A stretch of 64,000 bases of DNA, from NCBI GenBank assembly GCA_945859605.1, contig OX243821.1, positions 16,933,509 to 16,997,508 on the forward strand, written 5' to 3'. Under the pieces are notes generated by a model that worked only from the letters and a program-made list of their open reading frames with translations, was not told the origin of the DNA and ran no database searches. Source of the stretch: Lumbricus rubellus. Taxonomy: Eukaryota > Annelida > Clitellata > Crassiclitellata > Lumbricidae. The translations under genes were made by a program, and so were the position numbers. Below, piece after piece: positions 1 to 9,055 of the stretch (position 1 is its first letter; the number at the start of each line of letters is the position of its first letter).

Positions 1-2184
1 TACGTTCAGCATCGTTCCTGCAGAGACGACAAACTACAGTGGAGATTTTCATTCTCCATAGCTGAGGTAATTTTACTCCAGAGCTGGACTCCCATTCAGC
101 AGATCGTCTATCATCTGTTGCGATTCTTTGCAAAGAGAGAATTAATTAAAAAGGATTGTCTGAAGGAAGATGAGGTGCTATGTTCGTATCATATCAAGAC
201 TCTGATGTTGTGGACTTGTGAAGAGATGTCGCCGGAATGGTGGAATACTTCTTCTGTTTTTAAGATCTGTTGCGAGTTGCTACAAAAAATTTCAGAATGG
301 CTAAAGAAAGGATTCTATCCAAACTACTTTATCCCCGAAGCAAATTTATTTCATGAGCCATCCAACTCAACAATTATTGACAACACTATAAGACGATTAA
401 ACGAATACCGAGATTCTGTGATTCTTTGTCATTGGTTCGAAGAAAATTACATTATGCCTTTCTTTCGGAGAAATTTCACGATGACAGACACGATGGAACT
501 CATGCCACATTTTGTGGATTTCATGTTGTATCTTCTAGAATTTTGGAAAGAGAATGAAGCAGAAACGTTGGACGTCTTAGTTTTTGCCGCATTAAGATTT
601 TCTTATAGAATCCGCTATAGCACCACAGCACACCTAAACCGTTCCGGAATGCGCGTGATCTTCACACTAGCATATAATTTAAGATGTCTAAATTTGATGA
701 AAACCAGTTCACTGTCAGATCTGCCAACAATACAGAACGTCTCATGTCTTACGTACTTTGACATCGTTCTGCAGATTTTGCATGTCGGATATGGCATTGG
801 TCGCGGTGAGATTTCTTGGAAGAGCGGTCTCTCTGTTCAAATCGTCAACGCGATTTCAATGCAACCTAAAAATGTAAAATCTATGCATCATAACTTTCCT
901 GCAGCCGAAAGTGTTCACAGCAGTCGGCTTCAATTCATCCGAGCCCAAGATATCATGGTCAATTTAACTGGATCAAATAATCGTTTAGAATTTCAACTCA
1001 TGTCTATCCTGTCAAAAGAATTTCTTAGAAAATCCATATTATATGGCGAATTTCAATCCAATGGCATTGCTCTTGCGGCTTTGGTTTATCTTGCGTCCCT
1101 CCATTTTGCCGAATCAGAATATCAAGACGCAATACGTTTATGCTTGGCAGTCCTCGAAAATCATTCAGCTCAAGACGAAAGAAATGAAACATTGAATGCA
1201 GCCTGTCTGCTGTTTATTGACGATATCGCAAGAATTATTGGATTGCGTATGCTTCACTTGAAGATTACTAGCAATAAACCCAATCTCCATTGCTTTGTTA
1301 ATCGGAGCTATCTTGATCTGCGTCTTTCGCCAGAGGTGTTTGCCCATTATATATATGTAATATCTCATCAAAAGGCATCAAAGCAAATTCATGTTTATCA
1401 CGATATACCACAATCTGCATTTTCCATGGACGAGTATTTGAAGACTCTTCTAAAACTACAATGTTCTGTTTCGATGATGTTTAATACTTTCAATGCCGTC
1501 AGAGAGATAACTTATCGCCGCGTGGACATATTCGCGGAGATCAGGACTACATCTGCCAATGACTTCTTGATTAATGAAAGAGTAAGTGAAGTTCTAATGG
1601 ATTGTGCCTCGGAAAATATGACAACATTTTACAATGCAATTCGCAAAGACTTCGGCATCCAGTGCAATGCATGTGATTGCTATCGTGCTCTGTACCTTTA
1701 CAAATGTCGGAAATACGATGAAGTGCTGACTTTATGTGAACGAATTCTTCATGAGTCTGATCTGCCGAACAATTTGAAGGAATTTTCATTTGCCAATGTT
1801 TTATTGATACCTCCGATCGACTCCTTCTTCGATCGAGACGTTCAATCTTTGTTGGGTCTACACACACTTTTCTATTATCTATCTCCACTGAATGACGATA
1901 TGAAGGAAGCCGAGATAGATGACGAATCAACCTTTGAGCAATGTTTTGCCCCACTCGTTTACCATTATCAGTGTGAGCTCCTGTTTCTTCTCCAATATAA
2001 AACCGCTAAATGCTCATACTTTCTTGGAAGACATTTTCTTGCAAGATATTTGAAAGTGAGATCTTGTATCGAATGTAGTCATCCATATATCGAAGCAATT
2101 TCTAAATTTGCTGCTCAGAAAATGAATCTTCCGTTTGAACACATCATTCGTGGGTTTCTTCTCCGAAAACTATGTTTTGTTTAG
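1..2184 (+). CDS. Mab-21/cGAS-like receptor with TPR-like C-terminal half, copy 1 (5' partial)
   Basis: The reading frame is open from base 1 to the TAG at 2182-2184 (727 codons); the N-terminal nucleotidyltransferase core lies outside the window. The first ~45 codons match the end of the Mab-21 core of the second copy (24291-28145), including the W-R-F/S-F-S stretch typical of Mab-21 proteins. Next comes the helical Mab-21 C-terminal domain (pattern K-T-L-M-L-W, then W-W-N-T, then Y-F-I-P-E-A-N-L-F). The second half holds TPR-like helical pairs (D-A-I-R-L-C-L-A-V-L near 1120-1165; K-Y-D-E-V-L-T-L-C-E-R-I-L near 1710-1750). Mab-21 proteins share the cGAS fold; many invertebrate members are cGAS-like receptors making nucleotide signals, and TPR modules usually bind proteins. 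No stop or frameshift is seen, so this is the intact member of the pair. No AATAAA lies close behind the stop. Sensor function is inference. Confidence 0.85.
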   Translation, partial: YVQHRSCRDDKLQWRFSFSIAEVILLQSWTPIQQIVYHLLRFFAKRELIKKDCLKEDEVLCSYHIKTLMLWTCEEMSPEWWNTSSVFKICCELLQKISEWLKKGFYPNYFIPEANLFHEPSNSTIIDNTIRRLNEYRDSVILCHWFEENYIMPFFRRNFTMTDTMELMPHFVDFMLYLLEFWKENEAETLDVLVFAALRFSYRIRYSTTAHLNRSGMRVIFTLAYNLRCLNLMKTSSLSDLPTIQNVSCLTYFDIVLQILHVGYGIGRGEISWKSGLSVQIVNAISMQPKNVKSMHHNFPAAESVHSSRLQFIRAQDIMVNLTGSNNRLEFQLMSILSKEFLRKSILYGEFQSNGIALAALVYLASLHFAESEYQDAIRLCLAVLENHSAQDERNETLNAACLLFIDDIARIIGLRMLHLKITSNKPNLHCFVNRSYLDLRLSPEVFAHYIYVISHQKASKQIHVYHDIPQSAFSMDEYLKTLLKLQCSVSMMFNTFNAVREITYRRVDIFAEIRTTSANDFLINERVSEVLMDCASENMTTFYNAIRKDFGIQCNACDCYRALYLYKCRKYDEVLTLCERILHESDLPNNLKEFSFANVLLIPPIDSFFDRDVQSLLGLHTLFYYLSPLNDDMKEAEIDDESTFEQCFAPLVYHYQCELLFLLQYKTAKCSYFLGRHFLARYLKVRSCIECSHPYIEAISKFAAQKMNLPFEHIIRGFLLRKLCFV

Positions 2185-2358
2185 AAAGTATATAAATTAT
2201 TTAACCGAATCAGTGACTAAAATTAATTTTGTGCACGGTCTGTGGCTGTTGTAATAATATCAATAATATTGTTGTGATATGGATATCTTCTATTTTTGGT
2301 GTCATTATCTTTTCCTAACTTGCGATCAACCGTTCATAGCCTACTATCAGCGTTAGGC

Positions 2359-2359
2359 T

Positions 2360-2428
<69 letters not shown>

Positions 2429-2441
2429 TTAATAATAATAA
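2359..2441. repeat. (CAA)n-(TAA)n microsatellite at 5' junction of RLE copy A
   Basis: About 80 bases of CAA units passing into AAT units. The retrotransposon begins directly after it. The 170 bases between the Mab-21 stop and this tract hold nothing recognisable. Confidence 0.9.
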
Positions 2442-4040
2442 CATCCACTCCTGTCACAAGTCGGCCCACAGCAAGGTGACCCCCTTGGACCACTACTGTT
2501 CTGCCTTCCACTGCAGCCAATCTTGCAGAAGATGACGTCTGAACTGACGCTGGGCTATCTGGACGACGTGTCCCTGGGAAGTAGAATAGCTGTTGTTGTC
2601 GAAGACATAAGGATTCTGGAAGAAGAGAGTCGACTGATGGGTTTACATCTCAACTACACAAAATGTGAACTCATCAAACACCCAGACGAACATATCGAAC
2701 ATCCGGTCCTGCAACAATTCCTCACCGTCGCGCCGAAGACAGCCAGCTTGTTGGGTGCACCGCTGTCATCTGAAGAAGCACTAACAGCAAGCCTTGAAGC
2801 CAGATGCGAAGAATTGAAACTAGCAATTTCCAGACTGGAAAGGATTGCAAAGCACGATGCGCTAGTACTCCTAAGAAATTCACTGTGCTACCAGAAGCTG
2901 CTGCACACATTACGATGCTGTCCGTGCAGTGGGCATGTGCTGCTGAAAAAATATGACGAAATTCAGAGAGAAGGCCTGAGCTCAATTCTCAACATCACTC
3001 TGACCGACAACCAATGGCTTCAAGCGTCTCTGCCAGTCAAGACTGGAGGACTGGGCATACGTCGGGTTGCATCGCTTGCGCTCCCTGCCTTTCTGGCTTC
3101 CGCTGCGAGCACCCACGCCCTCCAGTCCACTATGCTGGGATATGATCAATCCATCACAGACGCGCGAGTGGAAGCAATGTTAGTGCGATGGAATGAAGAG
3201 AGCCAGACAACGCATACGGACAACCACGCAGCACAGAAACAATCATACTGGGACGCACCACTCGTGAAGAAAGTGCTCGACCTACTGGACGCAGCCTCCG
3301 ACGACGCATATCATCAAGCGAGGATAAAAGCAACAGCGGCTCCTCATGCCAGTGACTGGCTGTTTGCGCTGCCGGTGACATCTTGTGGACTGAGGCTGGA
3401 CGATGAGACCGTACGAATAGCGGTCGGCCTTCGCTTGGGAACCAAAATCTGCGAGCCACACATGTGTCCTTGTGGAGCAATGGTAACAGCGGACGACTCT
3501 CATGGTCTCTCTTGCGGCCTCGGCCCAGGCAGAATCGCTAGACATGCCATGCTGAACGATATGATAAGCCGCAGCCTCACTCGAGCGGGTTGGCCTAACA
3601 TCAAGGAACCACCCGGGATCTCCAGAACAGACGGAAAGAGACCCGACGGACTGACGTTGATCCCATGGCATCAGGGACGCAGTCTCGTATGGGACGCCAC
3701 CGTAATCGACACTGTGGCGCCATCTTACCTGCAGGCGACATCGGCCGAGGCGGGCGCAGCAGCAGAACTGGCAGCTGCAAGAAAAGTCACCAAGTACAGT
3801 CAGCTTCTAGCAAATTGCCTCTTTGTCCCAGTGGCTCTCGAGACTCTTGGTCCTATTAATTCCAGTGGCATGGACTTTATCAAAGAGCTAGGGAAACGAT
3901 TAACTCTAATCACCGGAGACCCTAAGGAGACCTGCTACCTCTTCCAGCGCCTCTCTGCTATCATTCAGCGCTTTAATGCGATTGCCTTCAGGGGATCTTT
4001 TACCCAAAATCTTGACGAAGAGGAGGCCGTTCCAGAGTAA
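2442..4040 (+). CDS. reverse transcriptase / restriction-like endonuclease, RLE copy A (5' partial)
   Basis: The frame is open for 533 codons. It starts in RT motif B (Q-Q-G-D-P-L-G-P-L-L-F), followed by the palm motif L-G-Y-L-D-D with its catalytic aspartates, then a thumb/linker region. The C-terminus has a C-x-C...H...C zinc motif (C-P-C-G, then H-G-L-S-C), the endonuclease signature K-R-P-D-G, and W-D-A-T with a downstream lysine (R-K-V-T-K-Y). This order (RT, CCHC, PD-(D/E)xK nuclease) defines the R2-type lineages, which nick a target site and reverse transcribe from it. The N-terminal DNA-binding part and RT motifs 0-A are missing, so it cannot act alone. The lack of stops suggests a fairly recent copy. 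Confidence 0.85.
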   Translation, partial: HPLLSQVGPQQGDPLGPLLFCLPLQPILQKMTSELTLGYLDDVSLGSRIAVVVEDIRILEEESRLMGLHLNYTKCELIKHPDEHIEHPVLQQFLTVAPKTASLLGAPLSSEEALTASLEARCEELKLAISRLERIAKHDALVLLRNSLCYQKLLHTLRCCPCSGHVLLKKYDEIQREGLSSILNITLTDNQWLQASLPVKTGGLGIRRVASLALPAFLASAASTHALQSTMLGYDQSITDARVEAMLVRWNEESQTTHTDNHAAQKQSYWDAPLVKKVLDLLDAASDDAYHQARIKATAAPHASDWLFALPVTSCGLRLDDETVRIAVGLRLGTKICEPHMCPCGAMVTADDSHGLSCGLGPGRIARHAMLNDMISRSLTRAGWPNIKEPPGISRTDGKRPDGLTLIPWHQGRSLVWDATVIDTVAPSYLQATSAEAGAAAELAAARKVTKYSQLLANCLFVPVALETLGPINSSGMDFIKELGKRLTLITGDPKETCYLFQRLSAIIQRFNAIAFRGSFTQNLDEEEAVPE

Positions 4041-4073
4041 CATCATTTCCATCTCCGGTTATTTTTTTGAACA

Positions 4074-4098
4074 CCTGAGGGATCATAAATACCTCGGG
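4074..4098 (+). other. conserved 3'-terminal hairpin of RLE elements (copy A)
   Basis: CCTGAGG and CCTCGGG can pair over 7 bp (one G-U) around an 11-nt loop, just before the A-rich tail. The same stem recurs at 6544-6568, 35006-35030 and 35933-35957. A role as the RNA mark read by the reverse transcriptase is inference. Confidence 0.6.
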
Positions 4099-4117
4099 TA
4101 AAAAAAAATTTAAAAAA

Positions 4118-4155
4118 ATAATAATAATAATTATTATTATTATTATTTTTTATAA
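4118..4155. repeat. (TAA)n/(TTA)n microsatellite between RLE copies A and B
   Basis: AAT units switch to ATT units, marking the junction of two separately inserted copies. Confidence 0.85.
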
Positions 4156-4175
4156 ATGCTTCACCTGTGAAGCAT
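4156..4175. repeat. perfect 20-bp palindrome at 5' junction of RLE copy B
   Basis: ATGCTTCAC, then CT, then GTGAAGCAT: a 9-bp perfect stem whose right arm is the first coding sequence of copy B (E-A-L). The left arm therefore looks like a snap-back copy made when the 5' end of the cDNA was joined. Confidence 0.7.
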
Positions 4176-5419
4176 TGACAAAATGTCTGGAGGACAGATG
4201 CACGGAACTGGAGTTGGGAATTTGCAGATTAGAGTTGATTGCCAAACATGATGCTTTGACCCTCCTCAGATTCTCACTCAGCTCACAGAGACTGGTTTAC
4301 ACATTAAGATGTAGCCCGTGTACAGGACACGTTTTGCTGGACAGATTCGATGCAATTCTTCGAAACGGATTAAGCACAGTCTTCAACATCGCCTTATCGA
4401 ACGGTCAATGGCTACAGGCTTCTTTGCCCGTGAAGATGGGTGGACTCGGAATTCGTCGGGTGGCTTCGCTTGCACTCCCTGCCTTTCTGGCTTCTGCTGC
4501 AGGCACCCGCGACCTACAATCCTCCATGCTTGGATTAAATCAAACTGACACCGACTTGTGTGTGGAAGAGATGACGCGACGTTGGTGCGAAGCAAGCGGC
4601 ATCACACCGCCAGACGAGAACGTGGCCCACAAACAGTCGCACTGGGACACACCGCTGGTCATTAAGGAGGTCGAATCACTGCTCACCATCCACACTGACG
4701 CTTACCATCAAGCACGCCTTAGAGCAGTCGCTGCGCCTCACAGCGGTGACTGGCTGTTTGCGCTGCCAATATCGTCGTGTGGTTTGAGGCTGGACGACGA
4801 AGCGGTGAGGATAGCTGTAAGCCTCCGCCTTGGAGCGGGTTTATGCGAGCCGCATGCATGTCCCTGTGGGGCGGTGGTGACTGCAGATGGCTCCCATGGC
4901 CTGTCCTGTGGTCTTGGTCCGGGCAGGATCGCCAGACACGCCGTCCTGAACGACATGTTTAGTCGCAGTCTGACTCGTGCCGGCGTCCCCAACATTAAAG
5001 AGCCATCCGGTTTGCTGAGGACGGACGGAAAGCGTCCCGATGGAATGACTCTAATTCCATGGCGCGGAGGCCGTAGTCTCGTTTGGGACGTCACAGTGAC
5101 GGACACCGTGGCTCCATCTTACCTTAACTCAACATCGGGCGCAGCTGGAGCGGCGGCTGAGCAGGCAGCCACCAGAAAGAACGCCAAGTACAGTGAACTG
5201 TCTAAAACCTACTTATTTGTGCCGCTGGCCTTCGAGACCCTGGGTCCAATCAACGAAAGCGGTCTTGATTTTATCATAGATCTTGGACGTCGCCTTTCCC
5301 AACTGTCCGGTGAATCGAGAGAAACTTGCTATCTCTTCCAGCGCCTGTCGATTTCGATCCAGCGTTTTAATGCCGTGGCCTTCCGCGGCTCTTTTATCCA
5401 TCCAGTTTTTGTTGATTAA
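4169..5419 (+). CDS. RLE retrotransposon copy B, RT C-terminus and endonuclease (5' partial)
   Basis: 417 open codons starting E-A-L-T-K-C-L-E-D, homologous to copy A from about its residue 110 onward, so the RT palm is absent. The CxC/H/C zinc motif (C-P-C-G...H-G-L-S-C), K-R-P-D-G and W-D-V-T-V are all present. Protein identity to copy A is clearly below that between copies A and D, so this is a different subfamily. The C-terminus runs F-R-G-S-F-I-H to a TAA stop. It is flanked by (TTA)n upstream and by (AAT)n from 5450. Confidence 0.82.
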   Translation, partial: EALTKCLEDRCTELELGICRLELIAKHDALTLLRFSLSSQRLVYTLRCSPCTGHVLLDRFDAILRNGLSTVFNIALSNGQWLQASLPVKMGGLGIRRVASLALPAFLASAAGTRDLQSSMLGLNQTDTDLCVEEMTRRWCEASGITPPDENVAHKQSHWDTPLVIKEVESLLTIHTDAYHQARLRAVAAPHSGDWLFALPISSCGLRLDDEAVRIAVSLRLGAGLCEPHACPCGAVVTADGSHGLSCGLGPGRIARHAVLNDMFSRSLTRAGVPNIKEPSGLLRTDGKRPDGMTLIPWRGGRSLVWDVTVTDTVAPSYLNSTSGAAGAAAEQAATRKNAKYSELSKTYLFVPLAFETLGPINESGLDFIIDLGRRLSQLSGESRETCYLFQRLSISIQRFNAVAFRGSFIHPVFVD

Positions 5420-5449
5420 CTGATCGGATAAATGCTTGTTTGTGACAAC

Positions 5450-5482
<33 letters not shown>

Positions 5483-5546
5483 GTAACAATGTACTTAGAA
5501 TAATTATCCTACAAATAATTTATCCGTTCCATGTTAATTCATTTTC

Positions 5547-5586
<40 letters not shown>

Positions 5587-5852
5587 CGGTTGCGTTCCTC
5601 GGTGCCTTTCCAGCGCAGGATCTCAACGACGACTAGGTGCCGTTCCAGATGTTTTCATTATGTTCTTAATTATTAAAAAATAATAATAATAATAAAATAA
5701 AATAAAAGTTTTAAAAAAAAATATAATAATAATAATAATAATAACAATAACATAATAATAACATTATGGATGAGGTGCAATCGTTCCAGAATAGATAGGC
5801 TTACATTGCTTTTATAAATCATAAGTCCCTGAGGGTACGAAGTAAGCTTAAA

Positions 5853-5898
<46 letters not shown>

Positions 5899-5900
5899 TT
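5450..5900. repeat. (TAA)n tracts with RLE 3'-end scraps
   Basis: Four TAA/AAT tracts (about 5450-5481, 5549-5584, 5720-5760, 5850-5898) alternate with short non-coding pieces. The piece before 5850 carries CCTGAGGG, half of the RLE 3' hairpin, so it is probably the 3' end of another copy. Confidence 0.7.
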
Positions 5901-6425
5901 GGCAGGGCGAAAATCCCGTCTCAAAAGGAACCGCTCGGCCTACTAAGAGAAGACGGCAAGCGACCAGACGGCGTGACGATCATCCCATGGTCACGAGGTC
6001 AATGCCTGGCATGGGATGTGCCCGACACTTTCGCCCTGTCTCACATTCCACACACTTCCATCGGAGCTGGCGAAGCCGCCGAACGCGCAGCTGCGTCAAA
6101 ATCTATCAAGTATTCCACCCTCACCAGTACCCACGCGTTTGTAGCGGTCGCCTTGGAGACCGGCGGCGCTTGGTGCGTAGAAGGACTGGATTTCATATCT
6201 GAATTGGGGAAGAGAATTACCGCTGCTACCCATGACCCTATGGAAACGTCGTACTTATTCCAGCGGATTTCAGTGGCTCTACAACGGGGGAACGCCATCT
6301 GCCTCTCAGGAACATTGCCATTGCTCCCTGACCGACCTGAGAAAGAGATTTACAATCCGGGAAAACGAGCCGTGGAATGACAGAAGGAATCGACTTTCGC
6401 GGACCTAGCTTTTACACTAGATGCT
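5901..6425 (+). mobile_element. RLE retrotransposon copy C, endonuclease end only
   Basis: The element starts after (AAT)n with G-R-A-K-I-P-S and ends in a 3' UTR just before (AAT)n at 6430. Frame 5901-6380 is open: K-E-P-L-G-L-L-R-E-D-G-K-R-P-D-G, then A-W-D-V-P-D-T. Two residues normally following W-D-V (T-V in copy B) are missing, so the nuclease core is damaged. Its 3' UTR recurs at 8847-8955 and 34800-34895, which defines a subfamily without the CCTGAGG hairpin. Confidence 0.8.
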
Positions 6426-6448
6426 ATTTAATAATAATAATAATAATT

Positions 6449-6485
<37 letters not shown>

Positions 6486-6487
<2 letters not shown>

Positions 6488-6575
6488 GCAGACGAATAGG
6501 GCCATTCCGGACTGGTTTTATAGCAGTAGTTAGGCGATAAGTCCCTGAGGGATCCTAAATACCTCGGGGCAATTA
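6486..6575 (+). mobile_element. RLE 3'-end fragment with hairpin
   Basis: A ~90-bp scrap between two (TAA)n tracts. It holds only the 3' UTR end with hairpin arms at 6544-6550 and 6562-6568, then an A-rich tail. Confidence 0.6.
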
Positions 6576-6604
6576 AAAAAAAATAAAAATAATAATAATA
6601 ATAA

Positions 6605-7785
6605 TAACAATAATATCCCTCAGGTGTTCAAAAAAAAAAACCGGAGATGGAAATGATGTTATTCTGGAACGGCCTCCTCTTCGTCAAGATTTTGGGTAAA
6701 AGATCCCCTGAAGGCAATCGCATTGAAGCGCTGTATGATAGCAGAGAGGCGCTGGAAGAGGTAGCAGGTCTCCTTAGGGTCTCCGTTGATTAGAGTTAAT
6801 CGTTTCCCTAGCTCTTTGATAAAGTCCATGCCACTGGAATTAATAGGACCAAGGGTCTCGAGAGCCACTGGGACAAAGAGGTAATTTGCTAGAAGCTGAC
6901 TGTACTTTGTGACTTTTCTTGCAGCTGCCAGTTCTGCTGCTGCGCCCGCCTCGGCCGATGTCGCTTGCAGGTAAGATGGCGCCACAGTGTCGATTACGTT
7001 GGCGTCCCATACGAGACTGCGTCCCTGATGCCATGGGATCAACGTCAGTCCGTCGGGTCTCTTTCCGTCTGTTCTGGAGATCCCGGGTGGTTCCTTGATG
7101 TTAGGCCAACCCGCTCGAGTGAGGCTGCGGCTTATCATATCGTTCAGCATGGCATGTCTAGCGATTTTGCCTGGACCGAGGCCGCAAGAGAGACCATGAG
7201 AGCCGTCCGCTGTTACCATTGCTCCACAAGGACACATGTGTGGCTCGCAGATTTTGGTTCCCAAGCGAAGGCCGACCGCTATTCGTACGGTCTCATCGTC
7301 CAGCCTCAGTCCAAAAGATGTCACCGGCAGCGCAAACAGCCAGTCGCTTGCATGACGAGCCGGTGTTGCTTTTATCCTCGCTTGATGATATGCGTCGTCG
7401 GAGGCTGCGTCCAGTAGGTCGAGCGCTTTCTTCACGAGTGGTGTGTCCCAGTATGATTGTTTCTATGCTGCGTGGTTGTCCGTATGCGTAGTCTGGCTCT
7501 CTTCATTCCATCGCACTAACATTGTTTCCACTCGCGCGTCTGTGATGGATTGATCATATCCCAGCATAGTGGACTGGAGGGCGTGGGTGCTCGCAGCGGA
7601 AGCCAGAAAGGCAGGGAGCGCAAGCGATGCAACCCGACGTATGCCCAGTCCTCCGGTCTTGACTGGCAGAGACGCTTGCAGCCATTGGTTGTCGGTCAGA
7701 GTGATGTTGAGAATTGAGCTCAGACCTTCTCTCTAAATTGCGTCATATTTCTCCAGCAGCACATGCCCACTGCACGGACAGCATC

Positions 7786-7788
<3 letters not shown>
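6605..7788 (-). pseudogene. RLE retrotransposon copy D, near-identical to copy A, inverted
   Basis: On the minus strand, 7435-6659 is open for 258 codons and is almost identical to the copy A endonuclease half (same CxC/H/C, K-R-P-D-G and W-D-A). Homology continues to 7788, where the C-S-G-H-V-L-L-E-K-Y-D region meets (TAA)n, but the frame is broken between about 7440 and 7500 and there is a stop near 7735. Its 3' UTR begins to resemble the hairpin (6610-6625) but is cut by (TTA)n. High similarity to copy A implies a recent common source; the opposite orientation means a separate insertion or a local inversion. Confidence 0.8.
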
Positions 7789-7822
<34 letters not shown>

Positions 7823-7826
7823 CAAC

Positions 7827-7881
<55 letters not shown>

Positions 7882-7925
7882 TTAATATTAATAATAATAA
7901 TAATAATAATAACGATTAGAATAAT

Positions 7926-7968
<43 letters not shown>

Positions 7969-7985
7969 AAAATAAAAAAAATAAA
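7789..7985. repeat. long (TAA)n tract between copies D and E
   Basis: About 190 bases of AAT units with occasional AAC, followed by an A-rich stretch. Long isoleucine or asparagine runs in its frames are not genes. Confidence 0.92.
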
Positions 7986-7992
7986 AGAAAAA

Positions 7993-8733
7993 GAGCTCTC
8001 GGAACTGCTCCTCTCCACCACAGAGCAGAGCGAACAGGCTCGACTTAAAGCCGTCTCTTTCCAGCACGCCAGCGACTGGTTACACTGTCTGCCGATTACC
8101 TCCTGGGGCCTTAGACTTAGCGATGAGGCTATCAGAGTTGCGGTTGGGTTTCGTCTTGGAGCCAATATCTGCCAACCTCACGTCTGCGCTTGTGGCACGC
8201 TGGTCACCGCTAGAGGGACACACGGCCTCTCCTGTGCTCTGGGGTTTGGCCGCGTCGCCAGGCACGCTGCCATCAACGATCTCATTTACCGTAGCCTCAT
8301 CCGAGCCGGTTTTCCAGCGGTCAAAGACCCTCGGGGCATGCTACGCTCGGACGGGAAGAGACCGGACGGCACCACCCTCATTCCATGGAAAGCTGGTCGT
8401 TGTCTCGTATGGGATGCCACTGTTGTCGACTCTCTTGCGCCCTCCTATCTGCAGGCAACGGCTGTCACTGCAGGAGCAGCAGCAGAAATTGCAGATTGCA
8501 GAAAAGAAAAGAAATATCAGTCAATTACAGTCTCACATGTCTTCATTCCTCTGGCCCTGGAGACGCTAGGCCCCATCAATTCTAGGGGAATTGATTTATT
8601 AACTGACTTAGGTCGTCACCTGTCGCAGGCGTCGGACGATCTGAGGGAGACGTCTTTCCTCTTTCAAAGACTTTCAATTACTATTCAGCGCTTCAACGCT
8701 GTGGCCTTCACGGGCTCTTTTGTTGAGGAGTAG
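7993..8733 (+). CDS. RLE retrotransposon copy E, endonuclease domain (5' partial)
   Basis: 247 open codons from E-L-S-E-L-L-L to a TAG. It holds C-A-C-G...H-G-L-S-C, S-D-G-K-R-P-D-G, V-W-D-A-T-V and K-E-K-K-Y, that is, zinc motif plus full nuclease signature. It is nearly identical to copy F2 at 35100-35783 and forms a subfamily with it. The 3' UTR is very short (about 30 bases) before (TAA)n at 8763. Confidence 0.82.
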   Translation, partial: ELSELLLSTTEQSEQARLKAVSFQHASDWLHCLPITSWGLRLSDEAIRVAVGFRLGANICQPHVCACGTLVTARGTHGLSCALGFGRVARHAAINDLIYRSLIRAGFPAVKDPRGMLRSDGKRPDGTTLIPWKAGRCLVWDATVVDSLAPSYLQATAVTAGAAAEIADCRKEKKYQSITVSHVFIPLALETLGPINSRGIDLLTDLGRHLSQASDDLRETSFLFQRLSITIQRFNAVAFTGSFVEE

Positions 8734-8760
8734 CCTTTCAATAACAATAGCATGACAATA

Positions 8761-8762
<2 letters not shown>

Positions 8763-8847
<85 letters not shown>

Positions 8848-8955
8848 TCTGACCTGAGAAAGAGATTTACAATCCGGGAAAACGAGCCGTGGAATGACAG
8901 AAGGAATTGACTGTCGCGGACCTAGCTTTTACACTAGATGCTATTTAAACATAGC

Positions 8956-9039
<84 letters not shown>

Positions 9040-9055
9040 TATAATAATAATAATA
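8763..9055. repeat. (TAA)n tracts around a minimal RLE 3'-end fragment
   Basis: TAA repeats at 8763-8846 and 8957-9052 enclose 8847-8955, which matches only the last ~110 bases of the copy C subfamily (from D-L-R-K-R through the 3' UTR). It is one of the shortest truncated copies in the window. Confidence 0.85.

Larger units (their letters stand above)
2442..4110 (+). mobile_element. R2-type (RLE) non-LTR retrotransposon copy A, 5' truncated
   Basis: The element starts abruptly in the reverse transcriptase after (CAA/TAA)n and ends with a 3' UTR, a short hairpin (4074-4098), a poly-A-rich stretch and (AAT)n. Insertion into TAA microsatellites is known for the Dong element of the R4 clade, and this copy fits that habit. 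The exact clade (R4/Dong, HERO, NeSL or R2) cannot be fixed without a tree. Confidence 0.8.
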
